Origin: Planococcus antarcticus DSM 14505
Lineage (GTDB): Bacteria > Bacillota > Bacilli > Bacillales_A > Planococcaceae
Assembly: GCF_001687565.2 (NCBI RefSeq)
Contig: NZ_CP016534.2
Location: forward strand, 3,352,501 to 3,416,500
Direction: 5' to 3'
Length of the DNA: 64,000 bases
Positions within the stretch are counted from its first letter, which is position 1, and each line of letters starts with the position of its first letter. The notes under the pieces are model-generated. The model made no database searches. It was not told the DNA's origin and worked only from the letters and a program-made list of their open reading frames with translations. The translations under genes were made by a program, and so were the position numbers. Shown here piece by piece: positions 40,640 to 49,182 of the stretch.

Positions 40640-42001
40640 TTACTGTTTACGTGTGCGAACCGCAACAACAGTCGTAAGCGCTGCAAGCATCAAACCAGCC
40701 AATACCCACATGAATGGGAATGATCCGGTGTCTGCTGTTCCACCCATGCCTGTTTTCGGCATTTCAGATGGCATTTCCGTTGCGCCAAATTCTTCTGGGA
40801 ATTGGTCTACGATCGCGGCGGATAAGCCCGCTGCCGGCATTTGCATGTGGGCATACGCTTCACGAATCGAACTATACGCGGTTTCGTAATCGCCTGCAAC
40901 ATATGAGTCAAATGCCGTCAGTAGCTGTTCCACATGTGCCGTTAAGCCTTCTTCTAAGGCATCAGCCGGAACGCGTCCTTCTGTCGCTGAATCCAAGAAG
41001 GCCGCCTGGTCTAGGATGTACTGATCCAGTTCCGCACGTGCTTGTTCTTGCCCTTCTGCATTTTCTTCACCGGTCGCCACTACGTAATCGACAAAGTAGC
41101 CAATGTGCGACTTCCAGGTTTCTTCAAATTGGGCACCGGCTTCTTCGCCGTAGACCGAACCAACAGCGGCCGACAAGTCATCGGCATTGGCCAGCAACGC
41201 GGCGGATGCTTGGTCAAAACTTTCAGCGCCATCGGCACCGTCTTGCATCGCCATTGCGGCAAGTCCTGCATGCTCCGTGAACGTCGTGTTCAGTGTCGCA
41301 CGCAAATCAATGGCAGGTGTATCGGGATTGGTATTTTCGAACTTCTCTGGGAACTGTGTCGTGATGGCAATCGACAAGCTTTCTGCGAACATGCTCATGT
41401 GTTGAATCGATTCCCGTTCAAGCGAGTACGCTTGTTCAAAATCACCCGCAACATAGGCATCAAACGCCATAATTAATTGATCCACGTGCACGTCCAAACC
41501 TTCTTGAACCGCTGCGGCTGGCAATAGTCCGCCCGTGGCCGTATCAAAGAACTTCGACTGTTCCACTTTGTATTCTTCCAATTCGGCTAGAGCTTGGTCT
41601 TTGCCTTCTTGGTTGTCTTCAGCGGTCGCTGTGACATAATCCACGAAATACCCAATGTGTGATTTCCATATTTCGTCAAACTGTGCAGCGCCTTCGTCGC
41701 CGTAAACGGAACCGACGGCAGCTGACAGGTCATCGGCGTTGGCCAATAATGCACCCGACGCTTGGTCAAAATCTTCCGCGCCATCGACGCCTTTTCTCAT
41801 CGCTTCGACTGCCAAGAAGGCATGTTCGGTTAAGGTCGTATCGAGTGCGATGCGCAGTTCTGCAGCAGGTGTCATCGTGCTTGCTTCCATAGCAGATTCG
41901 CTTGTTGGCGTTGAGTGGCCGTGGCTGTCTGCCAGTGCCGCCGTTGGTACGAGTAGAGATAGGCTGAGTGGTAAGGCTAAAAGAACTTTGTTTAATTTCA
42001 T
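40640..42001 (-). CDS. Repeat-containing cell-wall protein with MPKTG sorting signal
   Basis: A 453-aa surface protein. The signal peptide (KVLLALPLSLSLLVPTAALA) is followed by a His-containing DSHGHSTP start. Two tandem helical repeats of about 185 residues follow, each beginning with TPA-x-x-LR and containing ANADDLSAAVGSVYG, IWKSHIGYFVDYV and AFDAYVAGDFEQAY. The C-terminus is a sorting signal: MPKTGMGG, a hydrophobic helix (FMWVLAGLMLAALTTVVAV) and RTRKQ. It is homologous to the protein at 44356. Conserved His (EH, SH, VH, QHM) and Met residues could bind metal. The domain is not one I can name with confidence. Confidence 0.8.
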   Translation of the reverse strand: MKLNKVLLALPLSLSLLVPTAALADSHGHSTPTSESAMEASTMTPAAELRIALDTTLTEHAFLAVEAMRKGVDGAEDFDQASGALLANADDLSAAVGSVYGDEGAAQFDEIWKSHIGYFVDYVTATAEDNQEGKDQALAELEEYKVEQSKFFDTATGGLLPAAAVQEGLDVHVDQLIMAFDAYVAGDFEQAYSLERESIQHMSMFAESLSIAITTQFPEKFENTNPDTPAIDLRATLNTTFTEHAGLAAMAMQDGADGAESFDQASAALLANADDLSAAVGSVYGEEAGAQFEETWKSHIGYFVDYVVATGEENAEGQEQARAELDQYILDQAAFLDSATEGRVPADALEEGLTAHVEQLLTAFDSYVAGDYETAYSSIREAYAHMQMPAAGLSAAIVDQFPEEFGATEMPSEMPKTGMGGTADTGSFPFMWVLAGLMLAALTTVVAVRTRKQ

Positions 42002-42150
42002 CGTGTATCGCTCCCTTTTTCTTTTTTTTAGTTATACAGACATAACGCACAGCTAAGTCATTTAGATCACTTTAGTTCAAAATTAAATAGAATTGTTCAA
42101 TTATTAAAGAAAGTGGATTGATGTCTTTCCTTCTATATAAAGTAATCTAT

Positions 42151-42620
42151 ATAAGTTGAACGAATGATTCCAGCCTGTTAATGTTCCGCCAATCAGCTAC
42201 TAAGAGCTTGCGCCGAACGAAATCGGGCTGTCTGAGTGGATTTTTTCCATGTCACTTACGCATCTCATAACAGCCTCCGCTGGTTTGCTCCGTATCCTGA
42301 TGATTGGTTACTCAAGGATGCTTAGAAGAAAGAGTGTAAGACGGCGAAGGGCGAAGATGTGCTCCTGCATCGCTGCGCTAGCTTCGTCGCAAAGCCATTG
42401 CCCGAACTCTCTTCGTTCAATGACTTTCCTGCTGGAGCAAGGAGACCCCGTAGAAGCTTGCGACGAGGAGGCTGGGGCGACGTCCTTGGCAACTGACAAG
42501 AAGTCCTGTCGCGCCAGTTGCATGACCCACATCCTGTGAGCCCAAAGCGTCCGTCTGGAGCGATTTCTTCGTTTCCCTACCTCATTGAGTTGAAAAAACT
42601 GTTTCTTTAATTCAACTTAT
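42151..42620. repeat. MITE-like element, family 2, copy A (470 bp)
   Basis: Bounded by perfect 10-bp inverted repeats ATAAGTTGAA / TTCAACTTAT. The interior is GC-rich and matches 62430-62660 over about 200 bp (GCCTGTTAATGTTCCGC, AGACGGCGAAGGGC, TGCTCCTGCATCGCT). It also has the CCTGTCGCGCCAGTTGCATG and ACCCACATCC blocks of family 1. It does not code for a recognisable protein. Confidence 0.65.
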
Positions 42621-42673
42621 CTAATTCGCTTCATCTCATGTTCTATAAAGAAGAAAAAAGAGAAAGAGAAAAA

Positions 42674-42910
42674 GTGACCAACAAAAAATTCGGGCTACTA
42701 CTCACTGCAGGAATTTTGTTACTGGCAGCTTGTGAAGAAGAATAGTCGACAGCCCACGGCAATACTGAAGCAGAGGTCACAGAACAAGAAAGCCCTACTG
42801 AAAAAGAAACGACTACAGAACCGGCAGAAGAAAGTTCACTTGAAGCCATGAATGGTGCTGCTTCTAATTTACTATCAAATAAAGTGGCTACATCAAAGAT
42901 CTCTATTTCC
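42674..42910 (+). pseudogene. Remnant of a small lipoprotein gene
   Basis: A GTG at 42674 (after AGAAAGAGAAAAA) begins MTNKKFGLLLTAGILLLAAC, a lipoprotein signal with lipobox Cys at residue 20. An in-frame TAG at 42743 interrupts it after EEE. The frame continues as an acidic Thr/Glu-rich segment (TEAEVTEQESPTEKETTTEP) and then runs straight into a terminator. The 3' part seems deleted as well. Confidence 0.65.
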
Positions 42911-42958
42911 AAAAAGCAGCACAGGCAAGTAACTTCACTTTGCCTGTGCTGCTTTTTT
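42911..42958 (+). terminator. Terminator after the lipoprotein remnant
   Basis: An 18-bp perfect inverted repeat AAAAAGCAGCACAGGCAA / TTTGCCTGTGCTGCTTTT with a T run. Confidence 0.9.
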
Positions 42959-43078
42959 CTATATACAGTTCTGGAAAGCACGCTGATTCCTCTTAAGCAT
43001 GTTAAATTCCATTGATAATCAAGAATAAATCTGTAGGCATTAACCGATATAACTACCATGTAGGGCTAACGAAATTTC

Positions 43079-43452
43079 GTTGAACTAATAATATATAATA
43101 GGAACGATTCTGTTATATATATTCCATAACCCATTGGTTAGTTGACAAAGACGCTGACGAGAAAGAGCGATAGGTGGTGCAAAAACGAAGGATGAGATTC
43201 CGCAGAAACTTGCGACAAGGAAGCTCAGCACTTTGGATCGAACAAAGACGATTGCCCTGCGCGAGCTCGTTCCGAAAAAGTCGGGACACCCGCGCTAAGA
43301 AACTTGTTATATACTAAACGTTTTTCGGTGTTGCTGCTGTATGACTAAAGGCAGAGAGCAAAACAGTGGGGCCCGTTGTATGACCCACATCCTGTGGGCG
43401 TGAAAACAAAGCTGTTTTAAGGAATATCGACAGGTAGAAATCATTAGTTCAA
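43079..43452. repeat. MITE-like element, family 2, copy D
   Basis: About 374 bp bounded by perfect 11-bp inverted repeats GTTGAACTAAT / ATTAGTTCAAC. The interior has the TGTATGACCCACATCCTGTGG block shared with the other elements and ends near GGAATATCGAC like family 1. No coding potential is accepted. Confidence 0.65.
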
Positions 43453-43552
43453 CATACTGTTGATGGTTTTCAAATCGAAAAGGTATATGGGATAGCCGAG
43501 TTTATCTGCAAAGTAATATTTTGTTTTACCCCATTCTTTCTCACAATCTATC

Positions 43553-44293
43553 TTAACTCTCCATCAATTCTGTATAAACCACCAACCGTTCATCATAATG
43601 CCCAATTTCCGTATCAAAAATACCCGTACAAGTAATTAAATTCAACTGAGGTGCTGTACTGCTGCCGAATATATCCTCAAGAGGAGCATCAACTGGCGGA
43701 TAAGCCTCTTTTTCCTTCACGACAAAAGTGAGTTCTTCTCCTCCTGTCCCTGTAATATGAATTTCATCACCAATTTCTAGTTTTTTCAGATTAAAAAAAG
43801 TACCGGGTCCACTAAGACCATCCACATGACCGGCTAGAACCGCATTTCCGTCACTTCCTGGTTTGATTCCGGGTTCGTACCAACCGATTGTATGGATATT
43901 TGCTGGTGCTTCCATGTTGCCAGCTGCCGTCTGGCCAACCTCAATGACTTCCGCCCGTGCATCAATTGCCGGGATTTCAATCAATGCAGGAGTGATGCCC
44001 AATTGTTTTTCAGTTGCTTTTTGTTCTTTTAAAAGAGAAGCTTCCTGGATAGACTGAGTTTTTTGTTGTATTTTTTGCTCCGCCGTTTTTTCAATAGCAT
44101 TACTTTGCCGCTCTTTTTGCTCTACTGTTTTTTCAACAATGTTATTTTCTCGTATAATTTGTTCTTTCATTTGCTGAAAAGCAAGATCGCCTTCTGAAGG
44201 TGAAGACTCGGTAGCCTGAATTAGACTGCCACTGAGGGTAGTAAAAAGAAAGAGGATATAAATGAGGAAGGTTTTTTTGATCATTGAAGTCAT
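43553..44293 (-). CDS. Sortase, class F-like
   Basis: A 246-aa transpeptidase; the ATG at 44293 follows AAAGGAGC. The N-terminal helix (TFLIYILFLFTTLSGSLI) is a signal anchor or signal peptide. Residues about 40-95 form a Glu/Gln/Lys-rich coiled coil, unusually long for a sortase. The catalytic domain follows: His in VLAGHVDGLSGPGTFF, Cys in LNLITCTGIFD, and Arg in GHYDERLVVYTEL. It is likely to anchor the two MPxTG proteins at 40640 and 44356 to peptidoglycan. It lies 62 bp after the second of them, behind a weak terminator. Confidence 0.85.
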   Translation of the reverse strand: MTSMIKKTFLIYILFLFTTLSGSLIQATESSPSEGDLAFQQMKEQIIRENNIVEKTVEQKERQSNAIEKTAEQKIQQKTQSIQEASLLKEQKATEKQLGITPALIEIPAIDARAEVIEVGQTAAGNMEAPANIHTIGWYEPGIKPGSDGNAVLAGHVDGLSGPGTFFNLKKLEIGDEIHITGTGGEELTFVVKEKEAYPPVDAPLEDIFGSSTAPQLNLITCTGIFDTEIGHYDERLVVYTELMES

Positions 44294-44321
44294 TAAAGTC
44301 GCTCCTTTTATAGAAAAATAA

Positions 44322-44345
44322 AGAGAGGAAACCATTCCCCTCTCT
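44322..44345 (-). terminator. Terminator or attenuator between surface protein and sortase genes
   Basis: An inverted repeat AGAGAGG / CCTCTCT on the minus strand lies 10 bp after the 469-aa protein's stop and before the sortase. It would lower sortase expression relative to its substrate. Confidence 0.6.
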
Positions 44346-44355
44346 ACTTATTCAC

Positions 44356-45765
44356 TTATTCTTTCAATGCTTTTCTTCTTGTGAAAACCAAAGCACCTGC
44401 AAGTGCCAACAATGGGAACGTCACTAGCATCCAGTTCATCGTTCCTGAATCAGCCATGCCGCCCATGCCTGTTTCCGGCATTCCTGGTGCTGCAGCAAAT
44501 TCTTCAGGCATTTGTTGCACGATTGCACCTGACAAAGCTTGACCGATTGTGAACATCAATGCATGACCTTCTGTAAAGGTTTCATAAACTGCTTGATAAT
44601 CACCTTCCGCATAGCTGTTCAAAATGTCAATTGTGCTTTGTTCGTGCTGTTGTAGAACACTAATTACTGTTTCTTTCGGAAGTTTCCCGCCTGTTGCATC
44701 GCTCAGTACAGTTCCTAAATCAACCGCAAATGTGTTCAGCAATTCATCCGTAATTTCATTTACTTTTTCCGTGTTGCCCTCGGCTACTGCTTTGCCAAGT
44801 GCTTCACTGTCTTCGTACTGTGTTGAAAAGATTTCGTTAAATGCGTCAGCAGATTCTTTACCGTAAAGAGATTCCACAGCAGCTGCCATTTCGACCGCAT
44901 TTGCTTCTTGCATCTCACCGACTACTTCAAAAGCTTCTCCGCCTTCGCCTGTAGCAGCTTTATACGCTTCAATAGAAGTAGCTGTCTGATAATAGAAGTG
45001 TTCTCCAAGTAGCTGGCTGAACGTTGCTCTTAAATCAGCAGCTGGTGTGACAGCTTTCGTATTTTCGAATTTTTCTGGCATTTGTTTCACAATCGCACTC
45101 GATAATGCTGTACCGACCGTGAACATCCGCTCATAGCCTTCGTTGAATTCCGCATAGGCTTCCTCGAAATCCCCTTCAACTGAATTATCAAGGAATTGCA
45201 TCACGTCTTTTTCATGTTCTTGAAGAACTGAAATTGCGGTATCTTTTGGAAGATTTCCGCCAGTTGCTTCACTCAAGAGAGTTCCTAAGTCTGTCGGGAA
45301 TGTCTCAAGCAAATCCTTTTTGATTTGATCGATTTGTTCTTGATCTCCACTTGCTACAGCTGCACCATAACCAGCGCTGTCATCGTATTGCGTATCGAAA
45401 ATTTTATCGAAAGCATCCGCTGCTTCTTGACCATACACGGATTTGATAGCTTCCGTCAGATCGCCGCCATTTGCTACGAGTTGCTCTTGTGCCGCTTCAA
45501 GTCCTTCACCAGTCGGCCCGCCTTCTTTTGCTTCATGGTAAGACAGAAGCGCTACTTCTGTTTGATAAATGAAATGCGTAGAAAATAAATTACTGATATC
45601 TAAACGTAATTGTGCTGCTGGTGTATCAACTGTCGGTGCCACCTCAGGGATTTGCGTGCTTCCTGTCGATGCACTCACTGTTCCTAATCCAGCTGATGCT
45701 AATAATACTGCGCTCAATGGTACGGCTACTACGGTTTTCTTCGCTTGTTTCCAATTCATGTTCAA
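44356..45765 (-). CDS. Repeat-containing cell-wall protein with MPETG sorting signal
   Basis: A 469-aa surface protein. The signal peptide (KTVVAVPLSAVLLASAGLGT) is followed by two helical repeats of about 190 residues starting TPAAQLRLDISNLF and TPAADLRATFSQLL. They contain VYGQEAADAF, LLSEATGGNLPKDTAISVLQ and EGDFEEAYAEF. They are related to the repeats of the protein at 40640, but lack its SHIGYFVDY His (here TQYDDSAGYG). The C-terminus is MPETGMGG, the helix NWMLVTFPLLALAGALVF, then TRRKALKE. It is likely a substrate of the sortase at 43553. The function of the repeats is unknown. Confidence 0.8.
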   Translation of the reverse strand: MNMNWKQAKKTVVAVPLSAVLLASAGLGTVSASTGSTQIPEVAPTVDTPAAQLRLDISNLFSTHFIYQTEVALLSYHEAKEGGPTGEGLEAAQEQLVANGGDLTEAIKSVYGQEAADAFDKIFDTQYDDSAGYGAAVASGDQEQIDQIKKDLLETFPTDLGTLLSEATGGNLPKDTAISVLQEHEKDVMQFLDNSVEGDFEEAYAEFNEGYERMFTVGTALSSAIVKQMPEKFENTKAVTPAADLRATFSQLLGEHFYYQTATSIEAYKAATGEGGEAFEVVGEMQEANAVEMAAAVESLYGKESADAFNEIFSTQYEDSEALGKAVAEGNTEKVNEITDELLNTFAVDLGTVLSDATGGKLPKETVISVLQQHEQSTIDILNSYAEGDYQAVYETFTEGHALMFTIGQALSGAIVQQMPEEFAAAPGMPETGMGGMADSGTMNWMLVTFPLLALAGALVFTRRKALKE

Positions 45766-46655
45766 ATTCCTCCTTGTTTTTTTGTTTCTTTGACGACTTT
45801 GTGAATAACCTTGCTACTACTAAACGCATAAAAGATAAATACAGATCACATTTTCATCAATTTCTTTTAAACCGATTAGAAATGGCTATTTAAAACGTGA
45901 TACGGATCTGCAATAAATTTCATAATTATGTAATCCACTAGTAATGAGGTTACTTTTGTTGCATTCCCCGCTATTATTTATCTAAACATTCTTAATTATT
46001 TTTTTGTTTTTTTTTACCATTTTCAGTTTTATTAATAACGAGTCACTAATTTTTTCTTTTAGGTACCTAACTAAAAGTTTTAACATTTCCTAAAAAGAGC
46101 CTCTCTCTTCAAGCGTATGGAAAATTTCAGGTTGTAGATTTTAAATTGGAAAATCAAAAAAAGCCAAATTTTGTTACGGCGACTCAATCCCACAAGAAAA
46201 GATCTTCCTTTTTCTATTTATTCATTCACACAAGATATTTTACGCTCTCTCTTCTTCAAATTAATGTACTAATTTGAAGTATTCCTATAAATGTTAGTTA
46301 ATATATACTATATTATGGTAAGATGACGGTCTATATAGATCACTTCACTACGCATTCGAGAAGAAGCATCTATTTCTACTTTTGATTTCTCGCGTTAACA
46401 GAGTGAAACTTTATTTACAGGACTAAGTTTACTTCCGCGCTGGAAGTAAAGTGCGATTTTATAGAAAACCCGCTATATGCTAGTTGCTTCGTCAAATGCG
46501 GGATAAAGATTCAAAGACTCGGTAAGTCTTTATCCTATGTACCCACAGCTTTTCAACTGGGTTTTCTGTGGTCAAAATTTCCACATACGCTAACGGCTTT
46601 TTCGAACGCCCATTATTACAGAACGTTAATTTTTGAGAACTTTGGAGGAAGAGTC
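45766..46655. other. 890-bp intergenic region upstream of the diguanylate cyclase
   Basis: An AT-rich region between divergent genes. Visible structures are a hairpin TTTACTTCC-GCGC-TGGAAGTAAA at about 46427-46450, and several short inverted repeats from 46470 to 46600 (such as AAAGACTTACCGAGTCTTT-like). I looked for a c-di-GMP riboswitch of the GEMM type and did not see one. No gene is supported. The length suggests regulatory RNA or multiple promoter elements. Confidence 0.4.
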
Positions 46656-48275
46656 ATGCGTTTTTCGTTAAGTCTTCGGACGCAACTATCCATTATTTTT
46701 GCCGGCACTACTATTTTATTGATTTTTATCTTCGGTATTGTTTATGGAGAGCGCTCGATCAAACAGGTCGAGGTTGAAATTGGAAATTCACTTAGTGAAG
46801 CTGCCTATTTGATGGAGAATAATTTGGATCAGTATATGTGGTCCAGATACGGCGAAACCATTATGCTCAGCAGTTTGTCAGACATTAGGCAGCTGGAGGA
46901 TGAACAAAAAATTGGAACTATGCTCAACCAGACACAGTCGACTTTCCCCGCCTTTTCATGGATTGGCCTTACTGATCAAGATGGCACAGTCATTGCGTCT
47001 ACAGACTCAATTCTTAAAGGAGTTGATATTTCCGAACGCCCCGTTTATTCAGAAGCCTTGGAAAAAACTTTCATTGGGGATGTCCATGAAGCCGTGCTGC
47101 TTGCTGACCTATTGCCCAACCCGACCGGGGAAGCAATGAAGTTCGTCGATATCAGCACACCGATTTACGACGACAACAACGATTTTATGGGTGTCTTAGC
47201 GACTCACTTGAGCTGGGAGTGGGTAGAAGAAATTGAGGCTTCTATGCTCGATTCGCTGAAAAATCGGGACAGCATTGAATTTTTGATTGTTAGTAAAATA
47301 GATGATGTCGTCATTTTAGGTCCCGATGACTTGTTGGGAAAACCTTTAGGCTTGGAGAGCATAGAGCTCGCTCGAACCAATCAAAATGGATCGATCATCG
47401 AAACATGGCCGAACGGAAAAGAGTACGTAACTGGCTACATGATGGAAAATGGCTATAAGGAGTATCCGGGTTTGGGATGGACGATTTTAGTCAGACAACC
47501 GGTAGAAGTTGCTTATGCATCAACAAAAGAACTGTTACTGTTCTTCTTGGTATCTGGATTGATCTTTGTTGTGTTTTTCGCTATTCTCGGCTGGCTTCTT
47601 GCAGGAAGGCTGGCTTCTCCATTAAAAAATATCGCACATGCGGCCGACCGCCTGAGAGTTGGCGAACTCGTTCAGATCCCACTCTATAGAGGAACATCGG
47701 AATTGGAAACCTTATCCCTTTCGTTAAGAAAGCTGGTTTCGGATCTTACCCATACAGAATCAGCTTTAGTGGAGATGAAGGAAGTAGCTAAACGGGATGA
47801 ACTTACAGGCTTAGCAAATCGATATGCACTGGATTTTTACTTGCGCGAATTTGTCCAAGAACATAAAATGGCCATTGTCTTATATATAGACCTAGATGGA
47901 TTTAAGATGATTAATGACACATTGGGCCATAATTCAGGCGACGAACTTCTTATTCAAGTAGCTCAGCGGCTGAAGAAAATTGTCAGAGAAGGAGAAATGA
48001 TTTCCAGAGTGGGCGGTGATGAATTTATTGTTGTCTTACCGGCGGGGAAAGAAAATCTAGCCAAAAGAGGAAAAGTGGTTGGAGAAAGAATTATTTCATC
48101 CATTAACAAGCCCTACCTACTCGATGGACAGACGGCTTCTGTCAGTTGCAGCATAGGAGCCGCATTTTGGGAAGCTTCCAATTCGATCAATATAGAAGAG
48201 ACTATTAGAACAGCGGATGAAGCTTTATATGCAGCTAAGAGAGAAGGTAAAAACCGTATTCACATTTACGGGTAG
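46656..48275 (+). CDS. Cache-HAMP-GGDEF diguanylate cyclase
   Basis: A 539-aa membrane sensor. TM1 is about residues 10-28, an extracellular dCache-type domain spans residues about 35-285 (FPAFSWIGLTDQDGTVIAST and ISTPIYDDNNDFMGVLATHL), TM2 is FFLVSGLIFVVFFAILGWLL, and a HAMP segment follows. The GGDEF domain begins DELTGLANRYALD, and its active site is SRVGGDEFIVVLP. The position of the inhibitory I-site reads REGE rather than RxxD, so product inhibition may be weak. It makes c-di-GMP in the cytoplasm in response to an extracellular ligand. ATG follows GGAGGAAG. Confidence 0.92.
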   Translation: MRFSLSLRTQLSIIFAGTTILLIFIFGIVYGERSIKQVEVEIGNSLSEAAYLMENNLDQYMWSRYGETIMLSSLSDIRQLEDEQKIGTMLNQTQSTFPAFSWIGLTDQDGTVIASTDSILKGVDISERPVYSEALEKTFIGDVHEAVLLADLLPNPTGEAMKFVDISTPIYDDNNDFMGVLATHLSWEWVEEIEASMLDSLKNRDSIEFLIVSKIDDVVILGPDDLLGKPLGLESIELARTNQNGSIIETWPNGKEYVTGYMMENGYKEYPGLGWTILVRQPVEVAYASTKELLLFFLVSGLIFVVFFAILGWLLAGRLASPLKNIAHAADRLRVGELVQIPLYRGTSELETLSLSLRKLVSDLTHTESALVEMKEVAKRDELTGLANRYALDFYLREFVQEHKMAIVLYIDLDGFKMINDTLGHNSGDELLIQVAQRLKKIVREGEMISRVGGDEFIVVLPAGKENLAKRGKVVGERIISSINKPYLLDGQTASVSCSIGAAFWEASNSINIEETIRTADEALYAAKREGKNRIHIYG

Positions 48276-48322
48276 TAGAGTAACGCACACAAGCTGGCCT
48301 GAAAACTAAATCATCTAGCATT

Positions 48323-48357
48323 AAAGGATACTGACATTGAACACGTCAGTATCCTTT
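48323..48357 (+). terminator. Terminator of the diguanylate cyclase gene
   Basis: A 13-bp inverted repeat AAAGGATACTGAC / GTCAGTATCCTTT followed by a T run. Confidence 0.9.
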
Positions 48358-48450
48358 TTTTGTTTAACTATCATGATTAAAGCGACAAACCTTTTTCTTC
48401 GGATCCGCAACATTGGGGCGATATTCCATCATCCTTATTGAATAAACTTT

Positions 48451-49098
48451 TTATATCTCTTGAATCTGAACAAGTTGCCCTTGAATGATATACCGTTCCG
48501 GTGCATACCCAATGTAATTAAACGGATAGCAAGTTGTTAACGTCAGTGTGGCTTCATTTTTATCGACAATAACGGTTCGGTCGTCGGCATCGGTCACCCA
48601 CATCTCTTCAACCTTATATTCATAACGCTTGCCTGCATACTCCAGGAATATCTCGGCGCCTTTTTTCACATTATCCAATCCCGTGAAAACAGTGTTTCGA
48701 TGGCCACTCAAGACCGTATGCCGCTTTTGGTCAGGAGTAGCCGTCCATTCACTGACATACATCCCGACTCCTTGGTCCAGTGTTGCTTCATCCGCTCCCC
48801 AATAAGTTGGGTATCCTTTTTCAATGGAAGGAACTACAAGCCGCCCGATTTCTTCTCCTGGTTGATATTGGTCCATCTTGTCACTCATGAGGGCTGACGG
48901 TTCTTGAACCGTTTCAGCAGAATTTTTCAGGGCCGGCTGGACAGATTCTGCAACCTCTTCTCGTTCGGCATTGGTCCAGCCTTCAATTTCAGCCAATGAA
49001 ACCGTCTGAGTTGCTTGAGAACTTTGCCACCATTGGAAACCATAAAAGCCCATTATCGCCAGACCCACAAAAAGAATGGTTAAGTATAATTTATACAT
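48451..49098 (-). CDS. Class D sortase
   Basis: A 215-aa sortase, with ATG 49098 (MYKLYLTILF) chosen over 49143 because of GAGAGG upstream. The N-terminal anchor helix is LYLTILFVGLAIMGFYGF. Catalytic residues are His in TVLSGHRNTVFTGL, Cys in LTLTTCYPFNYIG, and Arg in APERYIIQGQLV. The TTCYPF and GHRNT motifs are those of class D enzymes, which cut at LPNTA-like signals. The gene just upstream on the same strand encodes a protein with LPDTA, presumably its substrate. Confidence 0.9.
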   Translation of the reverse strand: MYKLYLTILFVGLAIMGFYGFQWWQSSQATQTVSLAEIEGWTNAEREEVAESVQPALKNSAETVQEPSALMSDKMDQYQPGEEIGRLVVPSIEKGYPTYWGADEATLDQGVGMYVSEWTATPDQKRHTVLSGHRNTVFTGLDNVKKGAEIFLEYAGKRYEYKVEEMWVTDADDRTVIVDKNEATLTLTTCYPFNYIGYAPERYIIQGQLVQIQEI

Positions 49099-49145
49099 GG
49101 AGCCGACTTGCACCTCTCTTTCAAATCGAACCAACAGTTGCATAG

Positions 49146-49176
49146 AAAAAAACCGTATTCAGAGATACGGTTTTTT
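49146..49176 (-). terminator. Terminator between the LPDTA protein gene and its sortase gene
   Basis: An inverted repeat AAAAAACCGTAT / ATACGGTTTTTT lies 7 bp after the stop of the 310-aa gene. Partial read-through would make substrate much more abundant than enzyme. Confidence 0.85.
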
Positions 49177-49182
49177 GTTTTT

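Noticed and set aside
42249..42539. Frames in the repeats at 42.2-42.5 kb and 62.4-62.8 kb that give similar short proteins
   Set aside because: The similarity comes from the shared MITE-like DNA; there is no ribosome binding site and the frames break differently in each copy.
45766..46655. c-di-GMP riboswitch upstream of the GGDEF gene
   Set aside because: I looked for the conserved GEMM aptamer segments and did not find them; only simple hairpins are visible.
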